Positions 6,811-13,054 of a stretch of 13,073 nucleotides of DNA are shown here, piece after piece. Origin of the DNA: Scatosoma sp045537295 (GTDB lineage: Bacteria > Bacillota > Clostridia > Christensenellales > Borkfalkiaceae). Where the stretch lies: assembly GCA_045537295.1 (NCBI GenBank), contig JAZSPG010000066.1, positions 1 through 13,073 on the forward strand. Direction: 5' to 3'. The translations under genes were made by a program, and so were the position numbers. Below the pieces are notes generated by a model that was given only the letters and a program-made list of their open reading frames with translations, did no database searches and was not told the DNA's origin. The stretch's first letter is position 1; every line of letters begins with the position of its first letter.

Positions 6811-7083
6811 TTAGTCCTTGGGTTGATAATCCTCGCACATAAGGCTGTCCTTGCGGTTGTCAATGCAATATGCGTTGTGGCGGCAACCCTCGCAGTGTTC
6901 CTCGCAAGCAAGCGCAAGGTCGGACGGCGTGAGGTAGTCGTCGCAGTCCTGCCACGGGCAAAGCCCCTCGTACCACACATCGCATTGCGCCGTGTGATTC
7001 AAACAGGGTTCGGGCGCGGTGTGGTCGCACTGCTGAAAGATGTTGTTGAACGGCGCATTCTGGAGTTTCTTGAAGTTTGCCAT
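6811..7083 (-). CDS. Cys-rich 90-residue protein, probable metal binder
   Basis: Not recognised. It contains ten Cys (19, 27, 34, 42, 47, 60, 64, 67, 73, 83) and several His, with EEHCEGCRHNAYC giving CxxxCxxC and a further Cys six residues on. This density suggests two or more zinc sites, or a disulfide-rich fold if exported; no signal peptide is seen. The ATG at 7083 overlaps the TAA of the upstream gene (TAATG), so translation is probably coupled. It is the last gene of the minus-strand operon, ending next to palindrome copy 6 and the terminator. Small accessory proteins at operon ends often act on the host or on defence systems, but nothing in the sequence proves this here. Confidence 0.7.
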   Translation of the reverse strand: MANFKKLQNAPFNNIFQQCDHTAPEPCLNHTAQCDVWYEGLCPWQDCDDYLTPSDLALACEEHCEGCRHNAYCIDNRKDSLMCEDYQPKD

Positions 7084-7331
7084 TACACCCACCCCATAAA
7101 TTCCACGCGCTCATAGAGGATGACATTCTCGTGCTTGTGGTCGCGGATATTAGCTCTCCACGCGCCCATAGCGCGGTCGGCTTGCGGATAAGAAAGCGGG
7201 TACGTGTTCACTTTCTGCCCGTCAACGTAGATGTCGTACTTGCGTTTCGTCTCGGCGGTCGGGGTTTCCATACAGAGTTCAGGCGTCCGCCCTTTGTTCA
7301 TAGCCATAAAAGCCTCCAAATCAAAGTACAT
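7083..7331 (-). CDS. Small 82-residue protein downstream of the packaging ATPase
   Basis: Not recognised. It includes KRKYDIYVDGQKVNTYPLSY and ends NVILYERVEFMGWV, suggesting a small alpha/beta fold. Two starts are credible. The first is ATG at 7331, with GGAGG five bases upstream and directly after palindrome copy 7. The second is ATG at 7307, eight codons later, with its own GGAGG (7313-7317). I give the longer form because its ribosome site has the same palindrome-GGAGG arrangement as other cassettes. The part between would encode MYFDLEAF. The stop overlaps the ATG of the Cys-rich gene. Confidence 0.65.
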   Translation of the reverse strand: MYFDLEAFMAMNKGRTPELCMETPTAETKRKYDIYVDGQKVNTYPLSYPQADRAMGAWRANIRDHKHENVILYERVEFMGWV

Positions 7332-7341
7332 TTGAACCTCC

Positions 7342-7359
7342 AATTTGAACGTTCAAATT
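7342..7359. repeat. 18-bp palindrome, copy 7
   Basis: Exact copy. On the minus strand it overlaps the TAA stop of the ATPase gene (7358-7360) and is followed at once by GGAGG of the 82-residue gene. A half site ATTTGAAC (7330-7337) lies next to it, overlapping that start codon. Confidence 0.98.
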
Positions 7360-8521
7360 ACGCGTTCTTTATCGACAACGCGTCGCTCCACAATATATAA
7401 TTGCGGAAGATTTCGCCTATATCGTTGTCCGCATAGTAAACGCGATTTGTCAACAGGAATTGCGATATAAGCCTTGACAGCTTGTCCGGTTGTCTCGATA
7501 CTCCCAGAAGGTCGCGGTAGTCCGCGCTGTGCTTATCGACATAAATAATGTCGTCGCCGATTTTCTTATGCCTCGTTCCGTCCCTGTTGCGTATCGTCAC
7601 ATTAGCGCGTTTCAGGAACGCAAACGCGCCAGTTCTGTTACATACAATCACCCCCTTCAACGTATCCCCAGCGAACTCGACATAGAACCGCGCCGCAACG
7701 TCGGCGGTTTTATATTCCGTCCGCAATTTCGGATATTCCGCAACCTCCCAGCTACCGTCCTTAATCATAGCAAGTTGCGGGTTATCGAATGCAAAGTACA
7801 CGTCGGACGCTTTGCCGCCTCTCTTTTGCGACGATTCGCAATACTCGACGGCAACCTCCAAATCGCTGTCCCCATAGTGATAGGTGTCGATAGTGCCCTG
7901 CTTCTGTTCCTTGACGTGCGTCAAGCCCATGACAGAGAAATAGGGACACCATTTGTTTACCGTATTGCCCAGCATGAAAACCCGAACGTCGTCGCGCAAC
8001 CGGATGATAGTAGAAAGCAGATTCTGGAAAAGCGCGGGTTCGTTAGGAAGGTACGACGTGCGCGTGAGAAACTCGTCAAAAATGACGGTTGTCGTATCGA
8101 CATAAGAATAGGATTTCTTATGCTCCGCCGCGCTAATGCTGAACACGTGCCCGACAGGGTTTTCGTCCGTGAAAGACTTGTTCGGGTCGTCGTCCAAATG
8201 GCGCAGATAAAAGTGCCCTGTCTTATAGACGATACTGTTCCACTGTTGCGGAGTTTTCGCAAACAGGCGTTCTATCACGCGGTTCTTAATGTGCGCCTCG
8301 AAAAGCTGATTCAATTCCGAAGGCTTCACGTCCACGTCCCAGCGGCGCACATAGGCGAATTGCTTCTTGTTGGCGGCATACTGTTCAATCGCGTATTGCA
8401 ACGCCCAGTAAGTCTTGCCGTTGGAACGCTCGCCGATTATGACGTAGTATTTCGCCTTGGGATTGTTCTCCAACAGCCGTGCGCCTGTGTAGTGCTCATA
8501 CTTGCGAACAGGAATTTTCAT
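7358..8521 (-). CDS. DNA packaging ATPase, phi29 gp16-like
   Basis: This motor protein would drive phage DNA into the prohead using ATP. Its 387 residues are somewhat longer than phi29 gp16 (332). Walker A is GERSNGKT (30-37), with Lys36 and Thr37 as the phosphate-binding pair. Walker B is TVIFDEF (145-151), with Asp149 and Glu150. VFMLGNTVN (181-189) looks like a sensor segment with Asn186. FAYVRRWDVD (55-64) carries the Arg pair seen near the start of gp16-type ATPases. The ATG at 8521 lies inside the upstream 70-residue gene (26-base overlap) with AGAGGG about nine bases before it. It is transcribed with the replication genes, not with the virion genes as in phi29. No pRNA candidate could be recognised in the window. 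Confidence 0.88.
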   Translation of the reverse strand: MKIPVRKYEHYTGARLLENNPKAKYYVIIGERSNGKTYWALQYAIEQYAANKKQFAYVRRWDVDVKPSELNQLFEAHIKNRVIERLFAKTPQQWNSIVYKTGHFYLRHLDDDPNKSFTDENPVGHVFSISAAEHKKSYSYVDTTTVIFDEFLTRTSYLPNEPALFQNLLSTIIRLRDDVRVFMLGNTVNKWCPYFSVMGLTHVKEQKQGTIDTYHYGDSDLEVAVEYCESSQKRGGKASDVYFAFDNPQLAMIKDGSWEVAEYPKLRTEYKTADVAARFYVEFAGDTLKGVIVCNRTGAFAFLKRANVTIRNRDGTRHKKIGDDIIYVDKHSADYRDLLGVSRQPDKLSRLISQFLLTNRVYYADNDIGEIFRNYILWSDALSIKNA

Positions 8522-8708
8522 TTAACAGTTCCCTCTGAATCTTGAAAAGCTGATTGTACAGCCACTCGTCGCAGTCCTCCAGCTCATAGGGGATTTTGGC
8601 GGGAGATTCCCCTTTATACGCGTATGAGATATAAGTCTGCAAATGGGAACGGACACGGATAATCATATCGCGCTCCGTGCAAAGGCGGATTCTGTCATAC
8701 TTATTCAT
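8496..8708 (-). CDS. Small 70-residue protein between polymerase and ATPase
   Basis: Not recognised. It is helical, charged and rich in Tyr, Arg and Glu (for example RIRLCTERDMIIRVRSHLQT and CDEWLYNQLFKIQRELL), with no membrane segment. AGGAGG lies five bases before the ATG at 8708, and palindrome copy 8 lies directly before that ribosome site. Its 3' end overlaps the ATPase start by 26 bases, which suggests coupled synthesis and perhaps a link to packaging. Function is unknown. Confidence 0.75.
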   Translation of the reverse strand: MNKYDRIRLCTERDMIIRVRSHLQTYISYAYKGESPAKIPYELEDCDEWLYNQLFKIQRELLNENSCSQV

Positions 8709-8719
8709 AATCGCCTCCT

Positions 8720-8737
8720 AATTTGAACGTTCAAATT
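8720..8737. repeat. 18-bp palindrome, copy 8
   Basis: Exact copy. On the minus strand the polymerase frame runs into it and ends at its internal TGA (8731-8733), so the palindrome itself supplies the stop. AGGAGG of the 70-residue gene follows, starting with the base after the palindrome. Confidence 0.98.
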
Positions 8738-11085
8738 ATCATATCGCCCGTGCCGTCATATTCGGGGTCGGCGCAAGCGTATATGAACTCCCTGAAATCG
8801 GCAGACAGCCCCAGATTATAGGTTGTCGGCTCCATGTGCACGGACGACATTTCATGATAATGCGCCCACACGCCTTGGTAGTCTTGCGCAAAGCCTTCTG
8901 TCTCATAGTCGATATAGGACAGCGCAAGACGCCCCGATTTCTCTTTTGGTATTTCCGTCCCGTCATGAAACACGGTAAACGGGTCGCGCTTGCAATAACG
9001 GCAAGGCAACGCCGTACCCTCGACTTCAACGCCTGTTGGCGGTCGAAAGTCCGCTAAATATTCCAGCGCAAGCCGTTTTGACGTTCCCGCCACTGTTAGC
9101 TCGTAAGACGTTTCCCCTAATAACCGCGCAGAACGTTTGTTCTTTCCGGTCGGGCACTTTTCGACAAGGTAACGTTTTGCGCCTAACGACTTGAACCTTT
9201 TATAGTACGCGTCAAAGTCCCAAACTCCCATGGGTCGCGCCTTGCCTTTAGGGTCAACAGGCATGAACCGCGAAACGGGCTGATGATAGTATTTCGCGGC
9301 GTCGCGGATTTCCTCTTTTATCCTGCTATTGTAAGACAGGATAAAGCCCATATGCCGCAAGGCGTTTGTAATTTTAATGCTGTCTGTGTCGGAGTAAACA
9401 TAATCGCGTCCGCAAGCATAGATTCCCTGATATAGTCTATTCCTTGCGTGTGCGGTTATCCACACTCCCCATGGATAATACAAAACACGTCCGCGCTTTG
9501 TATTATACTTTTCGATTTCCTTTTCAAGATTAGGCGTTTCCGGGTCAAGAAACTCGGCGGCTTCCGCGTCATACTTCAAGATTTCCCGAACAATGTTAGT
9601 AACCATCATGCCATAAATAGCATTTAACATATTCTTGGAAATCATATATTCCAGTTCTTTCCCCTTAACGCCTTTTAGTTTCGTCTTCTTTTCGTACAAG
9701 TCCAGAATCGCGCTTACGATTTGTTTGGGCAAACGTCCGCGCTCGAATATCACAAGATTCCGAACCTCTTCCTTTTCTCCAGCCCAGTCGTAGAATTGAG
9801 AATAAGTCTGATAATCCAGCTCTGTAATAGTCGTGTTTACTCGCGTTGCGCGGACAATACGCCCGTTACTTATCTTCTCGCCGAAATAGCCGCGCCGCGT
9901 GTTCTTGTCTTGTTCGTATTCGGGGCGGTCGTTCCAGCATTTGGAAGCCGACAGAGGGGCTTCATAGTCCGCTAATTCCCCTCTGTCCTCTACCCAGCGC
10001 GGACGCAGATTCCACGCCGTCCAGTCAAAAAGGCAACAGTAGTTTTCCAGATAATAGTCAAGGTTTTCGTTCGCCTCTTGGTACGGAACTTCTATAGGCG
10101 CGCCCATAGGGAAGTAACAGAGGCACGAAACGGCGGGATAGCTTGACGCAAAGTCGAACGACGCGACGTTAAATATAAACGTCCGCCTTTGTTCGCGGTT
10201 TAGCGGGACGCGATAGTCAAAAGGGTTGGACTTGTCAACGGCATTGAACCGCGACGCGAAACGGGGCGAACAATGGACAGCCCCGCCTCGATATGCGCGG
10301 CGCAACATTTCGTAACACCCCGGCGTCAACGTTAGTTTCTCGATAATGGGCTTGAACGTTTTCCAACGCCGAAAGCATTCTTCCTTTACAAGACGGCGGA
10401 CATAACTTGTGTTCGTCAAGGGTATTTTAGTTATGTCGCCGTCTTGCTTTATTTTCTCCTCGATATATGCGCACAATACGCGTATATCGTTTTCGCAATA
10501 CGCCATTTCCTTTTCAGTCAACGGCGTTTCCGACGTGCGCAAGAGATTGTAGTCAAGGTTGCCCTTTAGCTTGCGCACGTCGTGCCATAGCAATTCGTTT
10601 CCCACGGCTTCCAGACTTCTACCGCCCGCAAGTTTTAACGAACAGCGGAACTCAATCCCGTTTGTTATCGCATACGCGGGTTTGCGCCTGTCAATGAGAA
10701 ACACCTTGTCCCACGGAAACAACTTGCGTATCCATTGAAATTCATAGGGCAGATTGTGGACAAACACCAGCATTTTCCGTTTCTCAATTTGAACGTTCAA
10801 ATTGAGGATTTCCTGAATCTGCTCGCATAGGTTCTGGAATTGTTCCCACGTGCGCCCGTAGGTTACGCAATCGCCGATACCAAATTGCCAAATGTATATA
10901 ATGGCGCGACGATTTCCGTGCTCCATGAAACTTGACGTTTCAATATCAAACGCGGCGGGTACGTTTAAGGTGTACGTTACGCTCCGACGCCGTTTTGTCT
11001 CCACCCATTCCAAATCCGCGCCGCGAAGCCAACGCAGGAACTCAAAATTATCTACCATTCCGCTTGCGGCGTTTCGGTTCGGCAT
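8731..11085 (-). CDS. Protein-primed B-family DNA polymerase (phi29 type)
   Basis: Replicates the linear genome from a terminal protein primer, with proofreading. In 784 residues I see Exo I FDIET (46-50), Exo II HNLPYEF (110-116), Exo III YCEND (196-200), the YRGG linker motif (265-269), motif A DFASSYP (311-317), motif B KNMLNAIYG (484-492), motif C YSDTDS (564-569) and a KRY motif (637-639), all in the expected order. It is about 200 residues longer than phi29 polymerase (575); the extra length lies mainly between motifs A and B and after motif C, where a CRYC pair (695-698) occurs. AGGTGA lies before the ATG at 11085, which is inside the terminal protein gene. An exact palindrome encodes residues 95-100 (NLNVQI). 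Its stop TGA lies inside palindrome copy 8. Confidence 0.97.
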   Translation of the reverse strand: MPNRNAASGMVDNFEFLRWLRGADLEWVETKRRRSVTYTLNVPAAFDIETSSFMEHGNRRAIIYIWQFGIGDCVTYGRTWEQFQNLCEQIQEILNLNVQIEKRKMLVFVHNLPYEFQWIRKLFPWDKVFLIDRRKPAYAITNGIEFRCSLKLAGGRSLEAVGNELLWHDVRKLKGNLDYNLLRTSETPLTEKEMAYCENDIRVLCAYIEEKIKQDGDITKIPLTNTSYVRRLVKEECFRRWKTFKPIIEKLTLTPGCYEMLRRAYRGGAVHCSPRFASRFNAVDKSNPFDYRVPLNREQRRTFIFNVASFDFASSYPAVSCLCYFPMGAPIEVPYQEANENLDYYLENYCCLFDWTAWNLRPRWVEDRGELADYEAPLSASKCWNDRPEYEQDKNTRRGYFGEKISNGRIVRATRVNTTITELDYQTYSQFYDWAGEKEEVRNLVIFERGRLPKQIVSAILDLYEKKTKLKGVKGKELEYMISKNMLNAIYGMMVTNIVREILKYDAEAAEFLDPETPNLEKEIEKYNTKRGRVLYYPWGVWITAHARNRLYQGIYACGRDYVYSDTDSIKITNALRHMGFILSYNSRIKEEIRDAAKYYHQPVSRFMPVDPKGKARPMGVWDFDAYYKRFKSLGAKRYLVEKCPTGKNKRSARLLGETSYELTVAGTSKRLALEYLADFRPPTGVEVEGTALPCRYCKRDPFTVFHDGTEIPKEKSGRLALSYIDYETEGFAQDYQGVWAHYHEMSSVHMEPTTYNLGLSADFREFIYACADPEYDGTGDMII
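10786..10803. repeat. 18-bp palindrome, copy 9, inside the polymerase gene
   Basis: Exact copy read in frame as AAT TTG AAC GTT CAA ATT, giving NLNVQI at residues 95-100, between Exo I and Exo II of the polymerase. It is the only copy inside a gene and keeps the frame because 18 is a multiple of three. Confidence 0.98.
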
Positions 11086-11902
11086 GAGTTAAGTCACCTC
11101 TTCCCGCTTGAAGGAAGTCGAAGTTTTGGCGCTGTTGCGCGTTCGTGATACCGCCGTATTGCCCTTGATAGGGACGGTATCCAACCTGATACTCCGACAC
11201 GGGCTTGACAGTTTTGCTTTCAGGGTCGAAGATATAGCCGCCGTTAAGTTTATTCACTAAATCAACGGCTTCCCGCAAAGTATCGGGACGGGTTTCGGGA
11301 TTGCGCCACATTTCTATTATGCCGCTATCCAGAAAAGAGTAGAAATCGTAGACTTTGCTTGTCGGGTTTGCGCGAAACTCGTCCACGACTTGCCAAAAGA
11401 ATTTGCGTTCGTCGTCCCCCATAGAGTAGAGGGGATTTCCGTTTTCGTCCGTCCCAAAAATCATTGCGTCTTGCGAATTGTTCGTTGAACGGATTCCCGC
11501 AGGCGTGGACGTGACGGACTGGACAAAGTCAAGGTATCTCATAGTCGTGTCCAGAAGCCGCGCCTGTCCCGCGACGCCCGAAAAGTTTGCGCCTAATTCA
11601 TAGACGCCTTTTCTCTTAACGATGATATGCGCAAAGGGGTTCGCCGTTTTGATTCCAGCCGCTTTTTCAGCGGCGAAAGACGCGCTGAATTTGTCAAGCG
11701 CGTGACTGAAAAGCCCTTCTTTCTCTATCGCTTTGCGGCGACGGCGCGTAAGAGATTGAAGGGCACCCGCGACGTTGACAAGCTCGTTGAGATTCATTTT
11801 TGCCACTGTCTCGTAGCTCAATTCCTCTAACTGTTGCGCTTTCCAACGGCGGCTTATTTTTTCGATAACAGGTCGTTTGCCCGTCTCAAATATCCGTCCC
11901 AT
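11048..11902 (-). CDS. Probable terminal protein (replication primer)
   Basis: Assigned mainly by position: it lies directly upstream of and overlapping the polymerase gene by 38 bases, as gene 3 does before gene 2 in phi29, and 284 residues is close to phi29 p3 (266). Such proteins supply a Ser, Thr or Tyr hydroxyl to which the first nucleotide is attached, and stay bound to genome ends; the priming residue cannot be chosen here. The N-terminus is basic and helical, with a run RRRRK near residue 55. The C-terminus is polar and Gln/Gly/Tyr-rich and ends KRRKRNGR. AGGAGG lies six bases before the ATG at 11902. An upstream in-frame start at 11923 would place the ribosome site inside the gene. 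Family membership is not proven by motifs. Confidence 0.6.
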   Translation of the reverse strand: MGRIFETGKRPVIEKISRRWKAQQLEELSYETVAKMNLNELVNVAGALQSLTRRRRKAIEKEGLFSHALDKFSASFAAEKAAGIKTANPFAHIIVKRKGVYELGANFSGVAGQARLLDTTMRYLDFVQSVTSTPAGIRSTNNSQDAMIFGTDENGNPLYSMGDDERKFFWQVVDEFRANPTSKVYDFYSFLDSGIIEMWRNPETRPDTLREAVDLVNKLNGGYIFDPESKTVKPVSEYQVGYRPYQGQYGGITNAQQRQNFDFLQAGRGDLTHAEPKRRKRNGR

Positions 11903-12119
11903 TGAAAACCTCCTCTGCCGCACGAATGAAGGCTTCCGGGTTTTCCTTGAAATAGTAGAGGGCTGTCAAAAGCCGTCCGCTTCTGCCATTTTCAAAGTTG
12001 ATAATCCGATAGGGGCTTACCCCGTATTTCGCTGAAAAAGCCTTTTGGGATAAGCCGCTATCTTCACGGATATTACGGAGATGGGACAGCAACCTGTGAT
12101 AGTCAACTGCCCCTATCAT
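11886..12119 (-). CDS. XRE-type helix-turn-helix DNA-binding protein
   Basis: This 77-residue protein has a clear HTH: helix LSQKAFSAKYG (23-33), a turn at VS, then recognition helix PYRIINFENGR (36-46). The LSQ..A...GVS....N.ENGR signature is typical of the Cro/XRE family, which usually bind as dimers to palindromic operators. GGAGG lies six bases before the ATG at 12119, and the end overlaps the terminal protein gene by 17 bases. Its place between the SSB-position gene and the terminal protein gene matches phi29 gene 4, the early/late switch regulator, although p4 is a different type of protein (125 residues). It is the only obvious DNA-binding regulator in the window and so the natural candidate to bind the repeated palindrome. 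Confidence 0.82.
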   Translation of the reverse strand: MIGAVDYHRLLSHLRNIREDSGLSQKAFSAKYGVSPYRIINFENGRSGRLLTALYYFKENPEAFIRAAEEVFNGTDI

Positions 12120-12131
12120 GCGTTGCCTCCG

Positions 12132-12554
12132 TTAGTCGATAAAGACAATCTGATTGAAGGGCTGACCCTTGGAAGTCTTGGAGCGCACGAACATGAGGCG
12201 CAAGCCGCCGATAGCGGCAAGCTGTTCGTTCAGGGCGTTGAAGTTCTCGAACGGGCACCCCTCGTATTCGTCGTTTTCAGAGCAACCCGCCTTACGCGCC
12301 CACGCGAAGATATTCGCCTGAACGTTGTCTCCGCTCGCCTTGACCCAGTTGTCGGGGTACTCGGTGAAAACCATGCCGGGCTTGTCGCCGCTCTCCCCGT
12401 CCTTGTTCCAGTGCGTCCGCGCAACGGCGATGAGGGTCAATTCCTCGCCCATGACTTCCGCAAGCGGCAAAGCCTGACGCCCCGCGATAACGTCGGATTC
12501 GACCAGACCCAGACGGACGGATTCGTCCTTGAAGAAAGCATTGTTGTTAGCCAT
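12132..12554 (-). CDS. Possible single-stranded DNA-binding protein
   Basis: The 140-residue acidic protein contains GEELTLIAVARTHWNKDG and KASGDNVQANIFAWARKAG and ends SKTSKGQPFNQIVFID. The mix of beta strands, aromatic and basic residues would suit an OB-fold SSB, but I see no decisive motif, and the acidic C-terminal tail of bacterial SSB is absent. The main support is synteny: SSB (gene 5, 124 residues in phi29), regulator, terminal protein and polymerase occur in the same order. AGGAGG lies about eight bases before the ATG at 12554. The strong site fits a protein needed in bulk. The stop lies 12 bases before the HTH gene. Confidence 0.45.
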   Translation of the reverse strand: MANNNAFFKDESVRLGLVESDVIAGRQALPLAEVMGEELTLIAVARTHWNKDGESGDKPGMVFTEYPDNWVKASGDNVQANIFAWARKAGCSENDEYEGCPFENFNALNEQLAAIGGLRLMFVRSKTSKGQPFNQIVFID

Positions 12555-12619
12555 GATTTTTTCCTCCTAAGAGTAGTTATATGAGAAGCGACGCCGCGTG
12601 TGCCGCGCCGCTTTACTCC

Positions 12620-12637
12620 AATTTGAACGTTCAAATT
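12620..12637. repeat. 18-bp palindrome, copy 10
   Basis: Exact copy between the zinc-ribbon gene (stop at 12645-12647) and the SSB-position gene. On the minus strand it is followed by GGAG, as at other cassette starts, but no start codon follows at working distance. The real gene starts 65 bases further on with its own AGGAGG. Confidence 0.98.
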
Positions 12638-12644
12638 GACGCGT

Positions 12645-12875
12645 TCAGGATTTTTTCAGCCTGTCCCATTCCATTTTAACGGACTGGAAGCAATCGTCGC
12701 ACAGGCAGAATTTAGCCGTGCTACTGACAGTGCCCCGTGCGTTAATGTGCGTGACGGAAATTTCCCACGGGAAGAAATTTTCCGACGTGTCGGGAATCGG
12801 AAAGCGTTCGCCGCAAAGGTCGCAGGGTCGTGTGAGAATTTCGGGCGACGCAATCACGATTTTTTCTTGCGGCAT
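12645..12875 (-). CDS. Small zinc-ribbon-like protein
   Basis: The 76-residue protein contains CDLC (18-21) and, after about 35 residues, FCLCDDCF (Cys 57, 59 and 62), a spacing consistent with a four-Cys zinc ribbon or knuckle. Between them is a beta-rich stretch ENFFPWEISVTHINARGTV. No further identity can be given; DNA, RNA or protein binding are all possible. AGGAGG lies seven bases before the ATG at 12875, and the start overlaps the preceding 66-residue gene by 22 bases. It is the last gene before palindrome copy 10. Confidence 0.75.
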   Translation of the reverse strand: MPQEKIVIASPEILTRPCDLCGERFPIPDTSENFFPWEISVTHINARGTVSSTAKFCLCDDCFQSVKMEWDRLKKS

Positions 12876-13054
12876 TTTTTCGCCTCCTTGGGAATGACGG
12901 GTACCTCGTACACCTCCATGAGACCGGACGGGAACGCCGCTTCCTCTCCGAAGGTCGTGCGGGAATTGTACCTTGCAACGCGCTTGTAACTGTCCGTTTC
13001 CCCGTTGTACTGGTAGAGGGAAACAACAGTTTCCTTGAAAGTGATACGTTTCAT
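12854..13054 (-). CDS. Small basic 66-residue protein
   Basis: Not recognised. It begins MKRITFKETVVSLYQYNGET and ends in a basic tail KEAKKCRKKKS, suggesting nucleic acid contact. GAGAGG lies before the ATG at 13054, which is complete in the window. It comes upstream in the operon at the place where phi29 has gene 6 (a 104-residue DNA-organising protein), but the sequence gives no real support for that identity. It overlaps the zinc-ribbon gene by 22 bases. Confidence 0.7.
   Translation of the reverse strand: MKRITFKETVVSLYQYNGETDSYKRVARYNSRTTFGEEAAFPSGLMEVYEVPVIPKEAKKCRKKKS

Noticed and set aside
7490..8545. A 351-residue open frame on the plus strand opposite the packaging ATPase
   Set aside because: The ATPase on the other strand has clear Walker motifs and a ribosome site. 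The antisense frame has no ribosome site or recognisable domain and stays open because of biased codon use.
12576..12604. A -10-like TATAAC with a weak GGCACA 17 bases upstream, on the minus strand before the SSB-position gene
   Set aside because: The -35 matches in only three positions, and the transcript would start almost at the ribosome site.
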